64,000 nucleotides of DNA. Source: Planctomycetaceae bacterium (GTDB lineage: Bacteria; Planctomycetota; Planctomycetia; Planctomycetales; Planctomycetaceae). Shown here one piece after another: positions 1 to 9,468 of this stretch. The DNA is taken from positions 186,001-250,000 of the forward strand of contig JAWKTX010000012.1 of the NCBI GenBank assembly GCA_041398825.1. The letters run 5' to 3'. Below the pieces are notes generated by a model that searched no databases, was not told the DNA's origin, and saw nothing but the letters and a program-made list of their open reading frames with translations. The translations under genes and the position numbers were made by a program. Each line of letters starts with the position of its first letter. Positions within the stretch are counted from its first letter, which is position 1.

Positions 1-42
1 AGGGGATGGGCTTTGAAGTTTGCTTTGATCTGTTTTCTTCGT

Positions 43-636
43 TTAGTTGCTGGAAGGTCCGGCACAGCGAATCAGATGATCCTTGTCAATGTAGACAACT
101 TCCACAGACTGATCGGTGTGTGTGAACGGGATCGGCCAGTAACTTCGGATGGTCTTGTCGTAGTATACTGTACACTTGTAGTGGCAGTGGTGCAGGCGAC
201 AGGGACCAACCAGCGGGTAGACTTTACATTCATCGAGTCGATCGACGATCGGTTCTACCACGATCCGAACGTTGTTCATCGCAGTTTCCTGGAAGAACGC
301 CATTCCGCCGGAGCCGTCATTTGGCAGTGCCCGCATGACCTGATCTTCGCTCGGCGGGTCAACGCAGAAAATGGGAGCATTTTCGCCATTCACCGGGTCC
401 AGAACCGGAACGCGGTTGTAGCGTTCGTCTTCCCAGAGTTTATCTTCCATGCGCTGGCTGAGGACTGCCGGGACGGGAACAGGAGGCAATGTTTTCCAGA
501 AGGTCATATATCGCCACGTCACACCCACGAATCCGCTGGTCAGCGTACAACCGCTGTTCGCGAACGTCATCAGGCAGATCGCCGTCAGCACGACCCCTCG
601 TCGTAGTTGCCTGCCAAACGTCTGCATCGCGTTCAT
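43..636 (-). CDS. hypothetical lipoprotein
   Basis: A 197-residue protein starting at an ATG. The N-terminus has two arginines, a hydrophobic stretch and a lipobox-like ANSGC at about residues 26-30, so it is probably lipid-anchored after signal peptidase II cleavage. The mature part has several tyrosines and Cys/His pairs (CRLHHCHYKC around residue 145) but no catalytic motif I recognise. It reads away from the secreted protein gene to its right. The function is unknown; the lipoprotein assignment rests on the N-terminus only. Confidence 0.7.
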   Translation of the reverse strand: MNAMQTFGRQLRRGVVLTAICLMTFANSGCTLTSGFVGVTWRYMTFWKTLPPVPVPAVLSQRMEDKLWEDERYNRVPVLDPVNGENAPIFCVDPPSEDQVMRALPNDGSGGMAFFQETAMNNVRIVVEPIVDRLDECKVYPLVGPCRLHHCHYKCTVYYDKTIRSYWPIPFTHTDQSVEVVYIDKDHLIRCAGPSSN

Positions 637-1070
637 CCCTGATAGAGTCTTGGGGCACAGCCCAGTCGAATTACGAAGCTTTCAATCACCGTTTCGGGTT
701 TGCTGGTCGAGACCTCGTCCTTCTCAGCAAGCACCATACACCGAACGTCCTAGTTGGTATCGATCCGACATCCCTCGCAACTTGTGAAAATATTTCGATT
801 TTGAGGATCAAGCTGCCGGAATCGATCAATTCGGTTGTTTTGATCATTCCTCGTGGATCGGTTGAGGGTGGCCGACGTCTGGGCTAAAACCGCCCGAGTT
901 GGGCACAATGTTGCGAAAACAACGAATCGACCGCGATTTGAAAGTCTGGCGGCAAAATCTGCCGGAATTCAGGACCCGGTGGCAACGGTGCCGCACGAGG
1001 ATCGAAGTCGCTGTTTTCCGCGACATTCGACCCGGACATCATCGCCCCTCGCAATCTTGAAAGCTGTCCG
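637..1070. other. intergenic region, divergent promoters expected
   Basis: About 430 bases between two divergent genes. The open frames here have no recognisable protein character. I see no RNA gene or strong hairpin; promoters for both neighbours must lie here but I cannot place them. Confidence 0.5.
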
Positions 1071-3146
1071 ATGCGTTCTTGTTTCTTCTGTAATTTTGTT
1101 CAGGCTGTTGCGCTGACGTCGCTTTTGATCAATTTGTCTCCACCGTTGTCAGCGCAGGATGATGATGACTCGGGACCGCTTGCTGGACATATCGTTGGAA
1201 AAGTCTGGCACACTGGAGTGCCGTTTGAATCGAGTTTCTCCTACCTGCAGGACCTTCGAAAAGAGTTGGGGATGCCCGATTCGCCCATGGTCTTCATGGC
1301 ACCGCGTGTTTCGCTGGGGCCCGGGACTTTTGCGAAATCGGCCCCGGGGAAGAAAGAGACGCCTACCGCTGTGAAGGGTACGTTGTTCGTTTTGCAGACA
1401 CTGCCCCAGCTAAGCCTGAACAATCCAGTGTCGTTTTCTTTTGTTGGGGACGAGCAGGAGTTCAAACGTCGCCTGGACGCAGATGTCGCTGCCCGGGGGC
1501 CGGCGACCGAGCTCATTGGAGAAGGTGATCGATATGAGGTTCGAATCAACCTGGACAGGTTGATGGCAGCCGACAAACAGGCATCGAATGCCGAGGACAG
1601 CGACGGAGAGACGCCGAAAGTCCGAAGTTTTTCCATCATGATTCAGGCGGACACTTCAGTCGGAGGAAATGGCAAGCCGCCGAAGTTGGCGAAACCTTTG
1701 AAGGCCATCTCAACCTTTTATCGCTACTTCGAAGGCGTGATGTATGCAAGTTCGTCGCGGCTACTCTATTCGCTCGATTTGCCAAATCAGGATGAGTTAA
1801 AACTGGCGGAAGAACCGAGCCGGCATGACCTCTACGCGGACTTCGACTTGAGAGAAGTTCCGCTTGAGTTGAAGCGAGGGTTCTGGGCCACACTGGAATC
1901 CTCGGCATCAACGCTCCTTCAGCGGTATGACAATGAACAGCAGAGCGACTATGCACTGCGACGGGTGCTCGGCGAAGGTAAGTTAGAGCTGTTGCGGGCA
2001 GCAATGTTTGATGTCGACAGGGCGTTGTTTTCGCTGTCTTTGTCCCCGGACGGCGTCGAACCCGTGGTCAGTCAGTTAAAGATTTTTGCTCGCGAGAACA
2101 GCCTCCTGGCTCAATCCTTCGCTGCAATGAGTCGCGGAAACAGTCAATTGGCTGTCCTGAAGAGCGACGACGCTCCGTTCGTGCTGGCGACGACCGTGCA
2201 ACTACCGGACTGGATCCGACCGTTTGCCGGCACCTTTGCAGATTCCGTACGCATGAAGCTGCGGGTCGCAGCCGGCGGCGATGACGGTGCCGGAATTCTT
2301 GTCGATAATCTGATGCAGCCAATTACGGATTCTGTTCAATCCGGAATCCTCGATGCCGCGTGCAGTCTTCAGGGGTCGATGGAAGAGGGGCTTGTTATCG
2401 CCGCCGGCGTCCGTTTGCTGGATGCCGAACATTTTCTTACCAGTCTTGAATCACTGTTGCTGGTGCATTCGGATCCATCACGGATTTCTGTAAGCCGTTC
2501 ACTGCTGGGAGATTATCAGGTTGTTTCCATTCGAAGCCCGATGACAAAAATTCCGGGCCTCAAATCGTCTCCAACGGTCAATCTGCATCTGGTTGCAACC
2601 GGGTCCTGGCTTTGGATAGCTTCTGGTGGCGATGCATTACCCACCAGTCTTCTGGACGATCCAGCTTTGCAGTTTCTTGGATCTCTCGTGAACTCAGACG
2701 TTGAGACTCGAGAGCGGGCGGGCGAGGCTATTCCACTGTTGGTTCGTTTCCGTCTCGACAAATGGCTTGGAGAATCGGATCAACAGTTCAATCAGATTCC
2801 GCAGGAATTGCTGACACAACTGGAAAGATGGATTTCAAGAGTGACCAGCCCGAAGGTAATTGCCATCACCATGAACGGCAAGGCGATGAACCAGCCGGAT
2901 CCGCAGAAAACAGAATTCAAAAGCTACGCGAAGAAAGTCTTCAGCTCACAGAATTCTCAACTGGAAATTGTCGCTCGCGCGGCGGGACAGGAACTGATGA
3001 TCGACGCAACGGTTGGGACCGGGGTCGCTAAATTCTTCGCAGCGCAGTACATTGAATCGCAGAATCGGATGTTTAGTGGTATGTCGTTCGATTTCCAAAT
3101 GCCGCAGGGCGGAAAGAAGAGTCAGAGAGTGCGCATCTCTCCGTAG
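1071..3146 (+). CDS. large secreted protein of unknown function
   Basis: A 691-residue protein from an ATG. The first ~28 residues form a signal peptide (hydrophobic core, then PLSAQ before an acidic DDDD stretch), so it is exported. The rest is soluble and mixed alpha/beta without Cys pairs, heme sites or transmembrane segments. Repeated pieces such as LGPGTFAKSAPGKKETPT and a Gln/Lys-rich C-terminus (PQGGKKSQRVRISP) are the only notable composition. Long secreted proteins without annotated domains are common in planctomycetes. Coding is clear from length and lack of interruption; function is unknown. Confidence 0.8.
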   Translation: MRSCFFCNFVQAVALTSLLINLSPPLSAQDDDDSGPLAGHIVGKVWHTGVPFESSFSYLQDLRKELGMPDSPMVFMAPRVSLGPGTFAKSAPGKKETPTAVKGTLFVLQTLPQLSLNNPVSFSFVGDEQEFKRRLDADVAARGPATELIGEGDRYEVRINLDRLMAADKQASNAEDSDGETPKVRSFSIMIQADTSVGGNGKPPKLAKPLKAISTFYRYFEGVMYASSSRLLYSLDLPNQDELKLAEEPSRHDLYADFDLREVPLELKRGFWATLESSASTLLQRYDNEQQSDYALRRVLGEGKLELLRAAMFDVDRALFSLSLSPDGVEPVVSQLKIFARENSLLAQSFAAMSRGNSQLAVLKSDDAPFVLATTVQLPDWIRPFAGTFADSVRMKLRVAAGGDDGAGILVDNLMQPITDSVQSGILDAACSLQGSMEEGLVIAAGVRLLDAEHFLTSLESLLLVHSDPSRISVSRSLLGDYQVVSIRSPMTKIPGLKSSPTVNLHLVATGSWLWIASGGDALPTSLLDDPALQFLGSLVNSDVETRERAGEAIPLLVRFRLDKWLGESDQQFNQIPQELLTQLERWISRVTSPKVIAITMNGKAMNQPDPQKTEFKSYAKKVFSSQNSQLEIVARAAGQELMIDATVGTGVAKFFAAQYIESQNRMFSGMSFDFQMPQGGKKSQRVRISP

Positions 3147-3241
3147 GTGCCCGACACCACAACTGTGCGAAACGCTGGCGGTCCGATTCAACCCTGTTCC
3201 GATTCAGAGACTTCACGAACTTCACTGAGCTGGCTTTTTGG

Positions 3242-3814
3242 ATGACTATTGACGGACCATCCCAACCGAAACCGAAATCCACGAGTCGGAAGCTTCGCGA
3301 CTACCGAAATGATCATTACCACCCCGGTCGCGGTTTCTTCACCTGCATGGCTTGGTACTTCGTGAGCGTATTGTTCGTGGAATGTGCCTGGAATCCACTG
3401 TCGAGCGTACGAGTCTGGTTGTTGCGTCTGTTTGGTGCAAGCATCGGAGATGGCGTAGTGATTCGGCCGAATGTTCGCGTCAAATATCCCTGGCGTCTGA
3501 CCATTGGAAACGATTGCTGGATCGGGAGAGATGTCTGGATTGACAATCTGGATGATGTTGTGCTGGCGAGTGATGTTTGTATTTCTCAGGCAGCCTATCT
3601 TTGCACAGGAAGCCACGACCACCGATCGGCGACGTTTGAATTGCAGACTGGGCCCATCAGAGTGGGACATGGGGCGTGGATCTGTTGCCGAGCCGTTCTG
3701 CTGAAGGATGTCGTCGTCATGCCGATGGAAATTGTTTCAGCCAATGCTGTGCGAACTTCCATGGGAAACATGGAAGGTCAGGCCCCGGATTCATCGAAAG
3801 TCCCGGGCAATTAG
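3242..3814 (+). CDS. WcaF-like hexapeptide-repeat acetyltransferase
   Basis: A 190-residue protein resembling the WcaF/colanic-acid type acetyltransferases (left-handed beta helix) that acetylate sugars of exopolysaccharides. The N-terminal half has a hydrophobic stretch (ACMAWYFVSVLFVECAWNPL region), then hexapeptide repeats: GASIGDGVVIRPNVRVKYP, LTIGNDCWIGRDVWID, and the typical SHDHR acyl-acceptor loop near residue 121 (catalytic His in the family). The C-terminus departs from the family: where a GNPAK-type ending is expected the frame reads ANAVRTSMGNMEGQAPDSSK and stops at PGN. This could be divergence or an old frameshift. No other polysaccharide gene is next to it. Confidence 0.75.
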   Translation: MTIDGPSQPKPKSTSRKLRDYRNDHYHPGRGFFTCMAWYFVSVLFVECAWNPLSSVRVWLLRLFGASIGDGVVIRPNVRVKYPWRLTIGNDCWIGRDVWIDNLDDVVLASDVCISQAAYLCTGSHDHRSATFELQTGPIRVGHGAWICCRAVLLKDVVVMPMEIVSANAVRTSMGNMEGQAPDSSKVPGN

Positions 3815-3971
3815 ATGGCTTTGTTGCGATGTTCGCCCACCCGCTTGTCGCGCTGCTCAGAAGTGCTTACTCTGACGCGTCCGACAAACCAGCCGTCTGC
3901 CCTTCGCGCGGATGAACGTTTCCATGCTGGATTGGCTCTCATCTAAACGTTTACGAAGTTGTGTCTTTTCA

Positions 3972-5420
3972 ATGACAGAGTCGCATACAACGGATGGCGT
4001 AACGGGAACCGGTGAACGGCCGCTGCGCTGGTTCGAGGGCATCACAGGTTATCAGTGGCTTGTGCTCTTGATCGCCTCACTGGGATGGGTTTTCGATGTC
4101 TTCGAGGGCCAGGTGTTCGTCGCCAGTATGAACGACGCAATGCCCCAGTTGCTTGGGGCAAGCTCAACAGCGGTCGACGAAGTGACCCGCAAGGTCATCG
4201 CCTCGTGGAATAACTACGCTCTTGCTTCGTTTCTGCTGGGCGGAGCTTTCGGTGGAATTCTCTTTGGAATGCTCAGCGACAGAATCGGGCGTTCCAGGAC
4301 GATGATCATCACGATCCTGTTCTATTCCATCTTCACCTGCGTCACGGCACTTGCAAATGCTCCCTGGCAGATGGTGGCTCTGCGATTCCTGGTTGCGATG
4401 GGTGTCGGCGGGGAGTGGGCGGTAGCCAGTGCCATGGTGGCCGAGGTGATGCCCCGCCGTTCGCGGGCAGTGATGGGCTCAATCTTTCATGCGTCCAGTG
4501 TCTTCGGAACGCTGATGGCGGTCGCCGTGGGCTATTTTATCATCAGTGCTCAGATCCTGGGCGAGAATACCTGGCGACTGGGATTTGTTATAGGCGTCGT
4601 ACCTGCACTGTTGACGGTATTCATTCGCTGGAAAATGCGGGAGCCAGAACAATGGGTCGAAGCCAAGAAGCGGGAATCAGAGGATGCGACCCAGGCAACC
4701 GGATCACTGCCCGACCTTTTCCACAGCAAATACATTCGCAACACCATCGTCGGCACAGCCCTGGCAACGATTGGTCTGACGACATTCTGGGGATGCCATA
4801 TCTACGGCAAAGACACACTGAAGCGTCGCGTCGACAAGGATCAGGAAATCGTTCTGACCGAAGCGGGTCTGGGTGAAATCGACTGGGAATCTGCAAATGA
4901 AGAGCAAAAGGCTGCTCGAGATACGGCGATGCGAAATCACAAGAGCGTTGTCAAACGCGAAGAGATGACCGGGATGTTTCTTGTGATGGTGCTTGGCGGC
5001 GGATTGGGGCTCGTGCTGTTCGGAGCCATCTCGAATGTCCTCGGACGCAAGGGGGCATTCGTGTTTTATCATGTCGGTGCGTTTGCCGCCGCAATGATCT
5101 TGTTCTTTGTGCTGGCTCCAGGTGACTATTCCAGGACCGTGCTTCTGTTGTTTCTTCCGGTGTTTGGATTTCTGACGCTGGGAATGCATGCGGGGTATGC
5201 CGTTTACTTTCCGGAATTGTTTCCGACTCGCCTTCGCGGTACCGGAACCGGATTCTGTTTCAACGCAGGCCGGATTGGTTCGGCTATGGTGATCGCAATT
5301 TCCGCTATACAGAAATGGACACCGTCCCAGTCGTCGCAATATATGATTCCATTGTTCGCCGTCGGCGTCGTTGTCACTCTTCTAGCGCGAGAAACCCGGG
5401 GCGAAGAGTTGCCCGATTGA
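3972..5420 (+). CDS. MFS transporter (sugar/sialate-type)
   Basis: Major facilitator superfamily permease, 482 residues from the ATG at 3972 (an in-frame ATG exists at 3912, but the protein aligns better with family starts from 3972). About 12 membrane segments. The loop 2-3 signature GMLSDRIGRSRTM and the second-half counterpart GAISNVLGRKGAF are present, and GVGGEWAVASAMVAEVMPRR is the characteristic TM4-5 region of the sugar-porter/sialic-acid type. A charged ~45-residue segment (KDTLKRRVDKDQE to VVKREEM) is inserted around TM7, longer than in typical family members. Substrate cannot be inferred from context. Confidence 0.9.
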   Translation: MTESHTTDGVTGTGERPLRWFEGITGYQWLVLLIASLGWVFDVFEGQVFVASMNDAMPQLLGASSTAVDEVTRKVIASWNNYALASFLLGGAFGGILFGMLSDRIGRSRTMIITILFYSIFTCVTALANAPWQMVALRFLVAMGVGGEWAVASAMVAEVMPRRSRAVMGSIFHASSVFGTLMAVAVGYFIISAQILGENTWRLGFVIGVVPALLTVFIRWKMREPEQWVEAKKRESEDATQATGSLPDLFHSKYIRNTIVGTALATIGLTTFWGCHIYGKDTLKRRVDKDQEIVLTEAGLGEIDWESANEEQKAARDTAMRNHKSVVKREEMTGMFLVMVLGGGLGLVLFGAISNVLGRKGAFVFYHVGAFAAAMILFFVLAPGDYSRTVLLLFLPVFGFLTLGMHAGYAVYFPELFPTRLRGTGTGFCFNAGRIGSAMVIAISAIQKWTPSQSSQYMIPLFAVGVVVTLLARETRGEELPD

Positions 5421-5581
5421 TCAACCGCTCAGAAGAATCTGAGCGTGTTAAACGTGTGAAATGCGAGGCTGGGGTTTTTGCCTCACCCGTCGCCTCAGCA
5501 TTGAGCGGGTACTGATGTGCGAACGGCGGTTTCCTGAACTGACCGTTCCAGATTTGCGACGGCAAATTCCCGAACGCGGAG

Positions 5582-6130
5582 TTACTCCGGAAGTCGTTCG
5601 AACAGAGTCTGGATGCGCAGCACGGCGGCGTTGCCCGGAAAAGTATGAAAGGTGTGCACGACAAACCCCTCGCTCAGCAGATCACATTTCATCAGGCTGA
5701 TGCATTCCGGGCTTGCTGGACTACTACCGGGAGTTACTGTGGCGAGTGTGGCAGTCCTGGCGTCGAATTCCAACTCCTGATGCAGCTGCAGGTAGATGTC
5801 CAGCGGAACGGATTCCAGCTGATAGCTGCAATGGTAACGCATTCTCAACCCGTCGATCATGTGCGTCCGGTAGCCGATCAGCCTGCGATCAATAATCCGC
5901 ATTTGCACCGGCAATGGTGCTTGCTTACACGTGGCTACTTCCGTGAGTGTCCCTTCCGGGGACCGATACTCGATGACATGGCCGTGGTTTGTGAGTCGCA
6001 TGACGGCTGTATCGTTGCCGACCCCAATGCGAGTCTCCCGCAGTGTGTCAAACAATTCAGGGTGTATAGGTCGCTCGAAAACGCGCAAAACCATATCTGC
6101 GACATCGGGTCGAGCAAAACTGACACTCAT
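5582..6130 (-). CDS. DUF2617-like protein
   Basis: A 182-residue soluble protein. I place the start at the ATG at 6130 (reads MSVSFARPDVAD), not at an in-frame TTG 18 bases upstream. The opening SFARPDVADMVLRVFERPIHPELF and later GHVIEYRSPEGTLTEVA and QLESVPLDIYLQLHQEL match my recollection of DUF2617, a family found largely in planctomycetes and actinobacteria without known function. No signal peptide or membrane segment. It converges with the MFS gene and is divergent from the next gene. Confidence 0.75.
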   Translation of the reverse strand: MSVSFARPDVADMVLRVFERPIHPELFDTLRETRIGVGNDTAVMRLTNHGHVIEYRSPEGTLTEVATCKQAPLPVQMRIIDRRLIGYRTHMIDGLRMRYHCSYQLESVPLDIYLQLHQELEFDARTATLATVTPGSSPASPECISLMKCDLLSEGFVVHTFHTFPGNAAVLRIQTLFERLPE

Positions 6131-6439
6131 GACGTTCACCGTTTTCAAAAATGCCGACGCAAACTAACACTTGATCACACAAGTATAGGAGGTTCCTGCA
6201 GGCGAAGAAAACTGCGGATCTGCCGGAAACTTCGACGCCGGAATTAGGACAAATTCTGACGGGAATTCCCTCGCATTCGGGCGGGCCCTGTTCCTGCCCG
6301 GCAACCAGCATTGGCACGTTGGCTTGATTGACGAACGGAAACTGACGAATCAAATGTGCTGTCGTTTCGCGTTTCTGCCTGTTACCATCCGAGCACATCG
6401 TGTTCTGATTTTTCAACAACCACACTGCTCGCCTCACAC
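6131..6439. other. divergent intergenic region
   Basis: About 310 bases between the DUF2617-like gene and the rightward gene pair. No ORF, repeat or strong hairpin that I can support; it must contain two divergent promoters. Confidence 0.4.
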
Positions 6440-6928
6440 ATGTCAGAAGTATCCCCCAACAACACAGAGAATTCGTTACCAGAAAAGGGCGTGGTATCTC
6501 AGGAGAAGATTGAACAGCTCAAGCCGATGGTTGATCGATGTCAGAAGGTAATGTCTGCGGCATGGTTAGTGCGAACCTTCGTCAAGCATTCGGATGAAGT
6601 CGATGACTTTCCGGAGCTGAATGAGATGGCCCGGACTATTTTTGATGTCTACCGCGCGCTGGAAACTCAGACAGACGATCCGCAATCATATTTCACCATC
6701 GTCCGAAAAAAACTGCCTAAGCTGAAGGCTGCTGCGGTTCAGTTCCAAAAGGACGCGTGGCACGCTTCCACGCACACGAACTTCCAGCAGGCAGCCATCT
6801 GTGCCATTTTCGTCGGTGAGCAATTGTCAGAACTTCTGACCGAAGCCGAACGTATTGTCCCCAGACCAGCACCTCCTGCAATTCGCCTGCCGGGCAAGCC
6901 AGCCACGGATCAGAAGCTTGAAGAATAA
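6440..6928 (+). CDS. small helical hypothetical protein
   Basis: A 162-residue protein with start placed at the ATG at 6440 (MSEVSPNNTENS). Predicted mostly helical: EKIEQLKPMVDRCQKVMSAA, then FPELNEMARTIFDVYRALE, then a tail rich in proline. No signal peptide, metal site or nucleotide-binding motif. It ends 4 bases before the GTG of the following membrane protein, so the two are probably co-transcribed and translationally linked. I do not recognise the family. Confidence 0.65.
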   Translation: MSEVSPNNTENSLPEKGVVSQEKIEQLKPMVDRCQKVMSAAWLVRTFVKHSDEVDDFPELNEMARTIFDVYRALETQTDDPQSYFTIVRKKLPKLKAAAVQFQKDAWHASTHTNFQQAAICAIFVGEQLSELLTEAERIVPRPAPPAIRLPGKPATDQKLEE

Positions 6929-6932
6929 CGAC

Positions 6933-7670
6933 GTGTCTCTGTTTCAGAGAGTCAATCGAATCTGGCCGTGGCTTGTCCTGATACCTGTTCTCGCGTGCCC
7001 CGGTTATTCCTGGTTAACAGGCGGCATCGTCAGCCAACTCTTTGGCGCCGCCGACTCGGCTGCAGACAAGCTGGAATTGCTAAAACAGTGGATTCAGTCC
7101 TATGGTCTCCTGGCCCCGGTCATTTACGTTGTTTTTGTCATTGTGGAAGTCGTGATCGCTCCCATTCCGGGCCTGATGCTTTATGCACCGGGAGGTCTGC
7201 TGTTCGGGACATTGTGGGGCGGATTTCTGTCAACGCTGGGCAACGCCGCTGGTGCTGGAATCGCCTGCGCGCTTGCCAGGCGGCTGGCTGCCTGGTTCGA
7301 ATCGACTCAGCAAGGGAACTTCCTGAGGACGCCGCAAGCTCAAAAGCTGCGCGTCGGCCTGACGGAACAAGGTCCCAAACTGATTTTTGCATTGCGATTG
7401 AATCCGCTGACGTCCTCGGATCTTGTTTCGTATGCTGCAGGCCTGGCCGGTGTTCGCACATGGCATGTGGTAGTGGCGACGGGCCTGGGAATGGCTCCCC
7501 TCTGCTTCCTGCAATCCTGGCTCTCGGACAGCGTCTTCCACGCCCTGCCACAATTATTCTATCCGTTTTTAATTGCAGCGACTGTTTACATGGTTGTTGT
7601 TGTACGAATCCTGAAGCGCCTGCTCGTGCAGCTTAGTCTGCAGGAAGATTATCCGCAGGAATTGTCTTGA
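6933..7670 (+). CDS. TVP38/TMEM64 (VTT-domain) membrane protein
   Basis: Integral membrane protein of the TVP38/DedA superfamily. The best start is the GTG at 6933 (VSLFQRVNRIWPW), giving 245 residues; an upstream start would overlap the previous gene by 74 bases. Five to six hydrophobic segments are visible, with the VTT-domain hallmarks APIPGLMLYAPGGLLFG and GNAAGAGIACALARR, then FALRLNPLTSSDLVSYAAG (family F..R..P..P...v.y.aG). VTT proteins act in lipid scrambling and membrane homeostasis; the substrate here is unknown. The 3' end overlaps the convergent kinase gene by 38 bases. Confidence 0.85.
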   Translation: MSLFQRVNRIWPWLVLIPVLACPGYSWLTGGIVSQLFGAADSAADKLELLKQWIQSYGLLAPVIYVVFVIVEVVIAPIPGLMLYAPGGLLFGTLWGGFLSTLGNAAGAGIACALARRLAAWFESTQQGNFLRTPQAQKLRVGLTEQGPKLIFALRLNPLTSSDLVSYAAGLAGVRTWHVVVATGLGMAPLCFLQSWLSDSVFHALPQLFYPFLIAATVYMVVVVRILKRLLVQLSLQEDYPQELS

Positions 7671-9348
7671 TCTCGTCAGTTTTTGAACCGGCCAGTGACG
7701 ACCGCCTGACAGAAAGGCAAAATGTGCAGCCGCGTTCCGCATTGTTCAGTGCTCTCAGCGCCCCATTTTGCGATTCTGCAACGCTTCGACTGATAGCGAG
7801 TCCGATGCCCAGACCTTCTTGCTTTGTTGTATGAAAGCGATCAAACACTTTTCCGGGATTCTCTTTGGGTAACCCTGGTCCGTTGTCCTGGATACAAACT
7901 TCGATGAATCGCTGATCCTGCGAGCATGCCGCGGAAACCAGAATTTCAGGTGCCGGCGAGGTCTGTTCTTCACAGGCTTCGATCGCGTTGACGAGCAGAT
8001 TGATGAGAATCTGCGTTGTCTGAATTTCATCCACTCTTGCAATCCATAGTTGTTGGTCGTGGCTTTGGCCCCATCGTCCGGTATCCAAACGCCACGAGCA
8101 TCGCAGGTGGACATTGCGATTCATGGCCTTACTTTCAACCATTTGAACAGCACGTTCGCAGATTTCGATCATGTCGTGATCTTCAATCCTGAGAGAACGA
8201 AACTGAACAAACTCACGAATGCGGACGAGGATACCAGACGCATGCTCCACTGCATCCAGAATCTTCTGCATCGTTCCAGATACACTTCTACGAGAGAGTT
8301 TCGATCCTTTCAGCCGCATTTGCACAATGCCGCATTGAAACATGATCGACTGGAGTGGCTGATTGATCTGATGGGCAAATTCTGTGTTGATCTGACCAAG
8401 CAGAGTCAGCCGAGCCACGCGATTCACATGCGCCTGCAGCTCATTCAGCTTCTCCTGCTGCGTCCTGTCCACGTCGATATCAGTGAAGTAAAACGTAAAG
8501 GTCTCTGTCGCTGAATTCGACTGCACCCGCACGCGATACCATGACCTTGCGCCTAATTCCCATCCGATCAGAACGTCACAGGATGCAGGCCTGTCTTCGG
8601 TCATTGCGAGCTGAACGGACTGGTTCAGTTTTGCCATTGTTTGTTCAGGGAGAATCGCGGACAGAGATGTTCCGACGATTTCGGGTGCTGTGGCTCCGAA
8701 TGAGAGGACTTTTCTCACGCGGAAATCATGTCCCGTCACGGCGGCAAAATCACATGACGCGTCGGCAATTCGTCTCCATTCACGATGTTGCCGTTTTTGA
8801 ATCGCCATCCGTCTGGCAGATCGCATTTTCTCCGCGAGCAGCTGGCCGATGATTCGAATCTGTTGACACCCTCTCGAATCGATATGCTGGCTGCCCTCAC
8901 TGTGAGCCAGAACAATCAAGCCACGCAGCTTCTTCCCTCGATCAATGGGTATCAGCAGCAGGCCGTTCAACTGGGTCTCAGACAAGAGTGTCAACAGCAG
9001 GCGGCTTCCACCGAACTGACCTTTTTCCAGGTGCAGGGGCTGCTGACTGTCCAGGCTTCTGATGACTTGTGATGACAGGATTGTGAGTGGCACATCTGCC
9101 ATGGACTTTCGCAAATCAAGACGCGTTCTTGCGGACGATGACAGCAGGGAGATTCTGCGCGGCTGTGTCTTACCGGTGGATATCCGGAAGTAGAACACTT
9201 CCGGAATACCAACACGCCTTGCCAGGCCCAGGAGCACTTCCTGCAGCTGATCTCGCACTTTTCGGGGCGACGATACATTGGCCAAGTAGTCGATGACTCT
9301 TGAGGTGTATCGTTGAAGGGCGTCATTATCCCGTTCTTGAAGCGCCAT
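7633..9348 (-). CDS. GAF/PAS sensor histidine kinase
   Basis: 571-residue soluble histidine kinase. Order: GAF-like N-terminus (residues ~20-175), PAS-like region (~190-295), then a kinase core with phospho-acceptor His326 in EFAHQINQPLQS, N-box QILINLLVNAIEA, G1 DNGPGLP and G2 GLGIGLAISRS. The NxPLxSI style of the H-box is that of FixL/DctB-type kinases. There is no transmembrane segment, so it senses a cytoplasmic signal. No response regulator is adjacent, so it is an orphan kinase in this window. Its last 38 bases lie opposite the 3' end of the TVP38-type gene. Confidence 0.92.
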   Translation of the reverse strand: MALQERDNDALQRYTSRVIDYLANVSSPRKVRDQLQEVLLGLARRVGIPEVFYFRISTGKTQPRRISLLSSSARTRLDLRKSMADVPLTILSSQVIRSLDSQQPLHLEKGQFGGSRLLLTLLSETQLNGLLLIPIDRGKKLRGLIVLAHSEGSQHIDSRGCQQIRIIGQLLAEKMRSARRMAIQKRQHREWRRIADASCDFAAVTGHDFRVRKVLSFGATAPEIVGTSLSAILPEQTMAKLNQSVQLAMTEDRPASCDVLIGWELGARSWYRVRVQSNSATETFTFYFTDIDVDRTQQEKLNELQAHVNRVARLTLLGQINTEFAHQINQPLQSIMFQCGIVQMRLKGSKLSRRSVSGTMQKILDAVEHASGILVRIREFVQFRSLRIEDHDMIEICERAVQMVESKAMNRNVHLRCSWRLDTGRWGQSHDQQLWIARVDEIQTTQILINLLVNAIEACEEQTSPAPEILVSAACSQDQRFIEVCIQDNGPGLPKENPGKVFDRFHTTKQEGLGIGLAISRSVAESQNGALRALNNAERGCTFCLSVRRSSLAGSKTDEIKTIPADNLPAD

Positions 9349-9468
9349 ATCTCACCGGGAAAAACTGTACCCGTTTGTCAGCTGTGATCGCACACAGGCC
9401 CAGGGGTGAATCGCCCCGGATACGAGACGATACCCGGTTACCATAGGTTTTGCAAAAAGATCCTGAGA

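Noticed and set aside
13..606. A plus-strand ORF of ~197 codons opposite the first lipoprotein
   Set aside because: It is an antisense shadow with no protein-like features, while the minus-strand gene has a signal and lipobox.
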